Source: JAHBXL01 sp038247555
Lineage (GTDB): Bacteria; Planctomycetota; Phycisphaerae; Phycisphaerales; UBA1924
Assembly (NCBI GenBank): GCA_038247555.1
Contig: JBBRUT010000189.1
Span: forward strand, 1 to 6,196
Length of the DNA: 6,196 bases
Reading direction: 5' to 3'
In this document: positions 5,486-6,196 of the stretch, piece after piece
Numbering within the stretch: the first letter of the stretch is position 1
Layout of the letters: every line of letters begins with the position of its first letter
Made by a program: the position numbers and the translations under genes
Notes under the pieces: model-generated
Databases searched by the model: none
The model's input: only the letters and a program-made list of their open reading frames with translations
Told to the model about the DNA's origin: nothing

Positions 5486-6196
5486 ATGGATTTTGGTGTG
5501 CGAAACAGTGTCGGGTCTCTGGGTGCGTGCTGTCGGGCTCTGTCGGCCGCCGCGATTCTGTTCGTGGCCGGTTCCGCCCTTGCCCTGCAGCCCGCCGCCT
5601 CCCCGCCGGGTGATGAACCTGTGCTCAAGGGCCCTGCCGTCAAGGATCGGGTTGTTCCGGGCGTCACGAACTCCTTCGGGCAGTCCCAGGAATCCCGCCG
5701 CATGGCCGAGCGCATCCCGCCGGAGGTGCTGCGCGAGGCGCTGGGTGTGCTCACGCGGGATGATGTGCCGGAAGCGATCCGCGCGACCGCGGAGCAGGAG
5801 GCGGAGTTCAAGTCTGTCTCGGATGATCTCCGCGCGGCGGTTCGGAAATACATGGCGGAGCATCGCGAAGAGCTGATGGAGCTGCGCAAGGATGCCAATC
5901 TTTCCGGCCGCGCAGCGCAGGAGATTGACCGTGCGATCGGTCGTCCGGCCCGCGGCCAGCAGCCGCAGGGCCCGGGCGAGCAGCGCCGGGCACGCGCGGA
6001 GCGGGAAGGCGATGACGAGCCGGCCATGAGCGAGAGCGCCCCGGCGATGATGGATGACGCCGCGAACGCCGAGCAGGAAGCCAAACAGGAAACGGCGCGG
6101 CAGCGTTTGCGCGAGCTGATGTCCGGGGCGCCGCGGATCGAAGATTACATCACGCGAGTGTGGGAGAAGCTCTCGCCCGCGCAGCGCGAGGCGGTC
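5486..6196 (+). CDS. Putative exported protein, charged and helical, function unknown (3' truncated)
   Basis: The frame is open from ATG 5486 to the window edge: 237 codons, no stop seen. The first 33 residues look like a Sec signal peptide, with R6 and R17 in the n-region, a hydrophobic core AAAILFVAG (21-29) and an ALA cleavage site (31-33) before LQ. C15 and C16 lie before the hydrophobic core, so this is not a lipobox. The mature part begins with a Pro/Ala-rich stretch, then becomes highly charged and probably helical (about 70-150, rich in Glu, Arg and Ala). A Gln/Gly/Pro and Asp/Met-rich low-complexity zone follows (about 153-195), then another helical segment ending YITRVWEKLSPAQREAV. 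The LSPAQR ending recalls the LTPEQR motifs of some periplasmic helical proteins, but this is too short to assign a family. It is divergent from mrp and has a strong ribosome binding site. Confidence 0.82.
   Translation, partial: MDFGVRNSVGSLGACCRALSAAAILFVAGSALALQPAASPPGDEPVLKGPAVKDRVVPGVTNSFGQSQESRRMAERIPPEVLREALGVLTRDDVPEAIRATAEQEAEFKSVSDDLRAAVRKYMAEHREELMELRKDANLSGRAAQEIDRAIGRPARGQQPQGPGEQRRARAEREGDDEPAMSESAPAMMDDAANAEQEAKQETARQRLRELMSGAPRIEDYITRVWEKLSPAQREAV

Overview
The window is GC-rich and gene-dense, with no rRNA, tRNA, CRISPR array or mobile element that I can see. GC-rich codon usage, weak or absent Shine-Dalgarno sites on several genes, a PII-insert NIF3 protein with eukaryote-like motifs and an unusual metallophosphoesterase together suggest a planctomycete-type bacterium, perhaps of the Phycisphaerae. 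That placement is an inference from protein style only; no phylogenetic marker is present.

Left part (1-1987, + strand): the 3' end of a sensor histidine kinase, cut by the window edge, ends at 750. After a 151-bp spacer holding a C7/G8 palindrome comes a gene for a degenerate HD-GYP protein. It keeps much of the HD-GYP fold signature but has lost the catalytic HD pair and the GYP tyrosine. Both proteins belong to signal-transduction families.

Middle part (2009-5256, - strand): three genes read right to left look like one operon. They are an Mrp/NBP35-type P-loop ATPase with an N-terminal MIP18/DUF59 domain, a calcineurin-like metallophosphoesterase whose start overlaps the mrp stop (TGATG), and, after 45 bp, a long NIF3/YqfO-type dinuclear-metal protein. 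A link to metal or Fe-S handling is plausible for mrp and NIF3, but the metallophosphoesterase's substrate is unknown. The NIF3 gene converges on the HD-GYP-like gene with only 21 bp between their stop codons.

Right part (5257-6196): a 229-bp divergent intergenic region contains eight G-runs within 88 bp, plus a small perfect hairpin. It is followed by the start of a + strand gene for an exported, charged, probably helical protein of unknown function that runs off the window edge.

I found no clearly new multi-gene system. The points most worth a second look are the catalytically degenerate HD-GYP protein, the Mrp protein without its usual CxxC, the metallophosphoesterase with altered core motifs, and the G-run cluster between the divergent genes.
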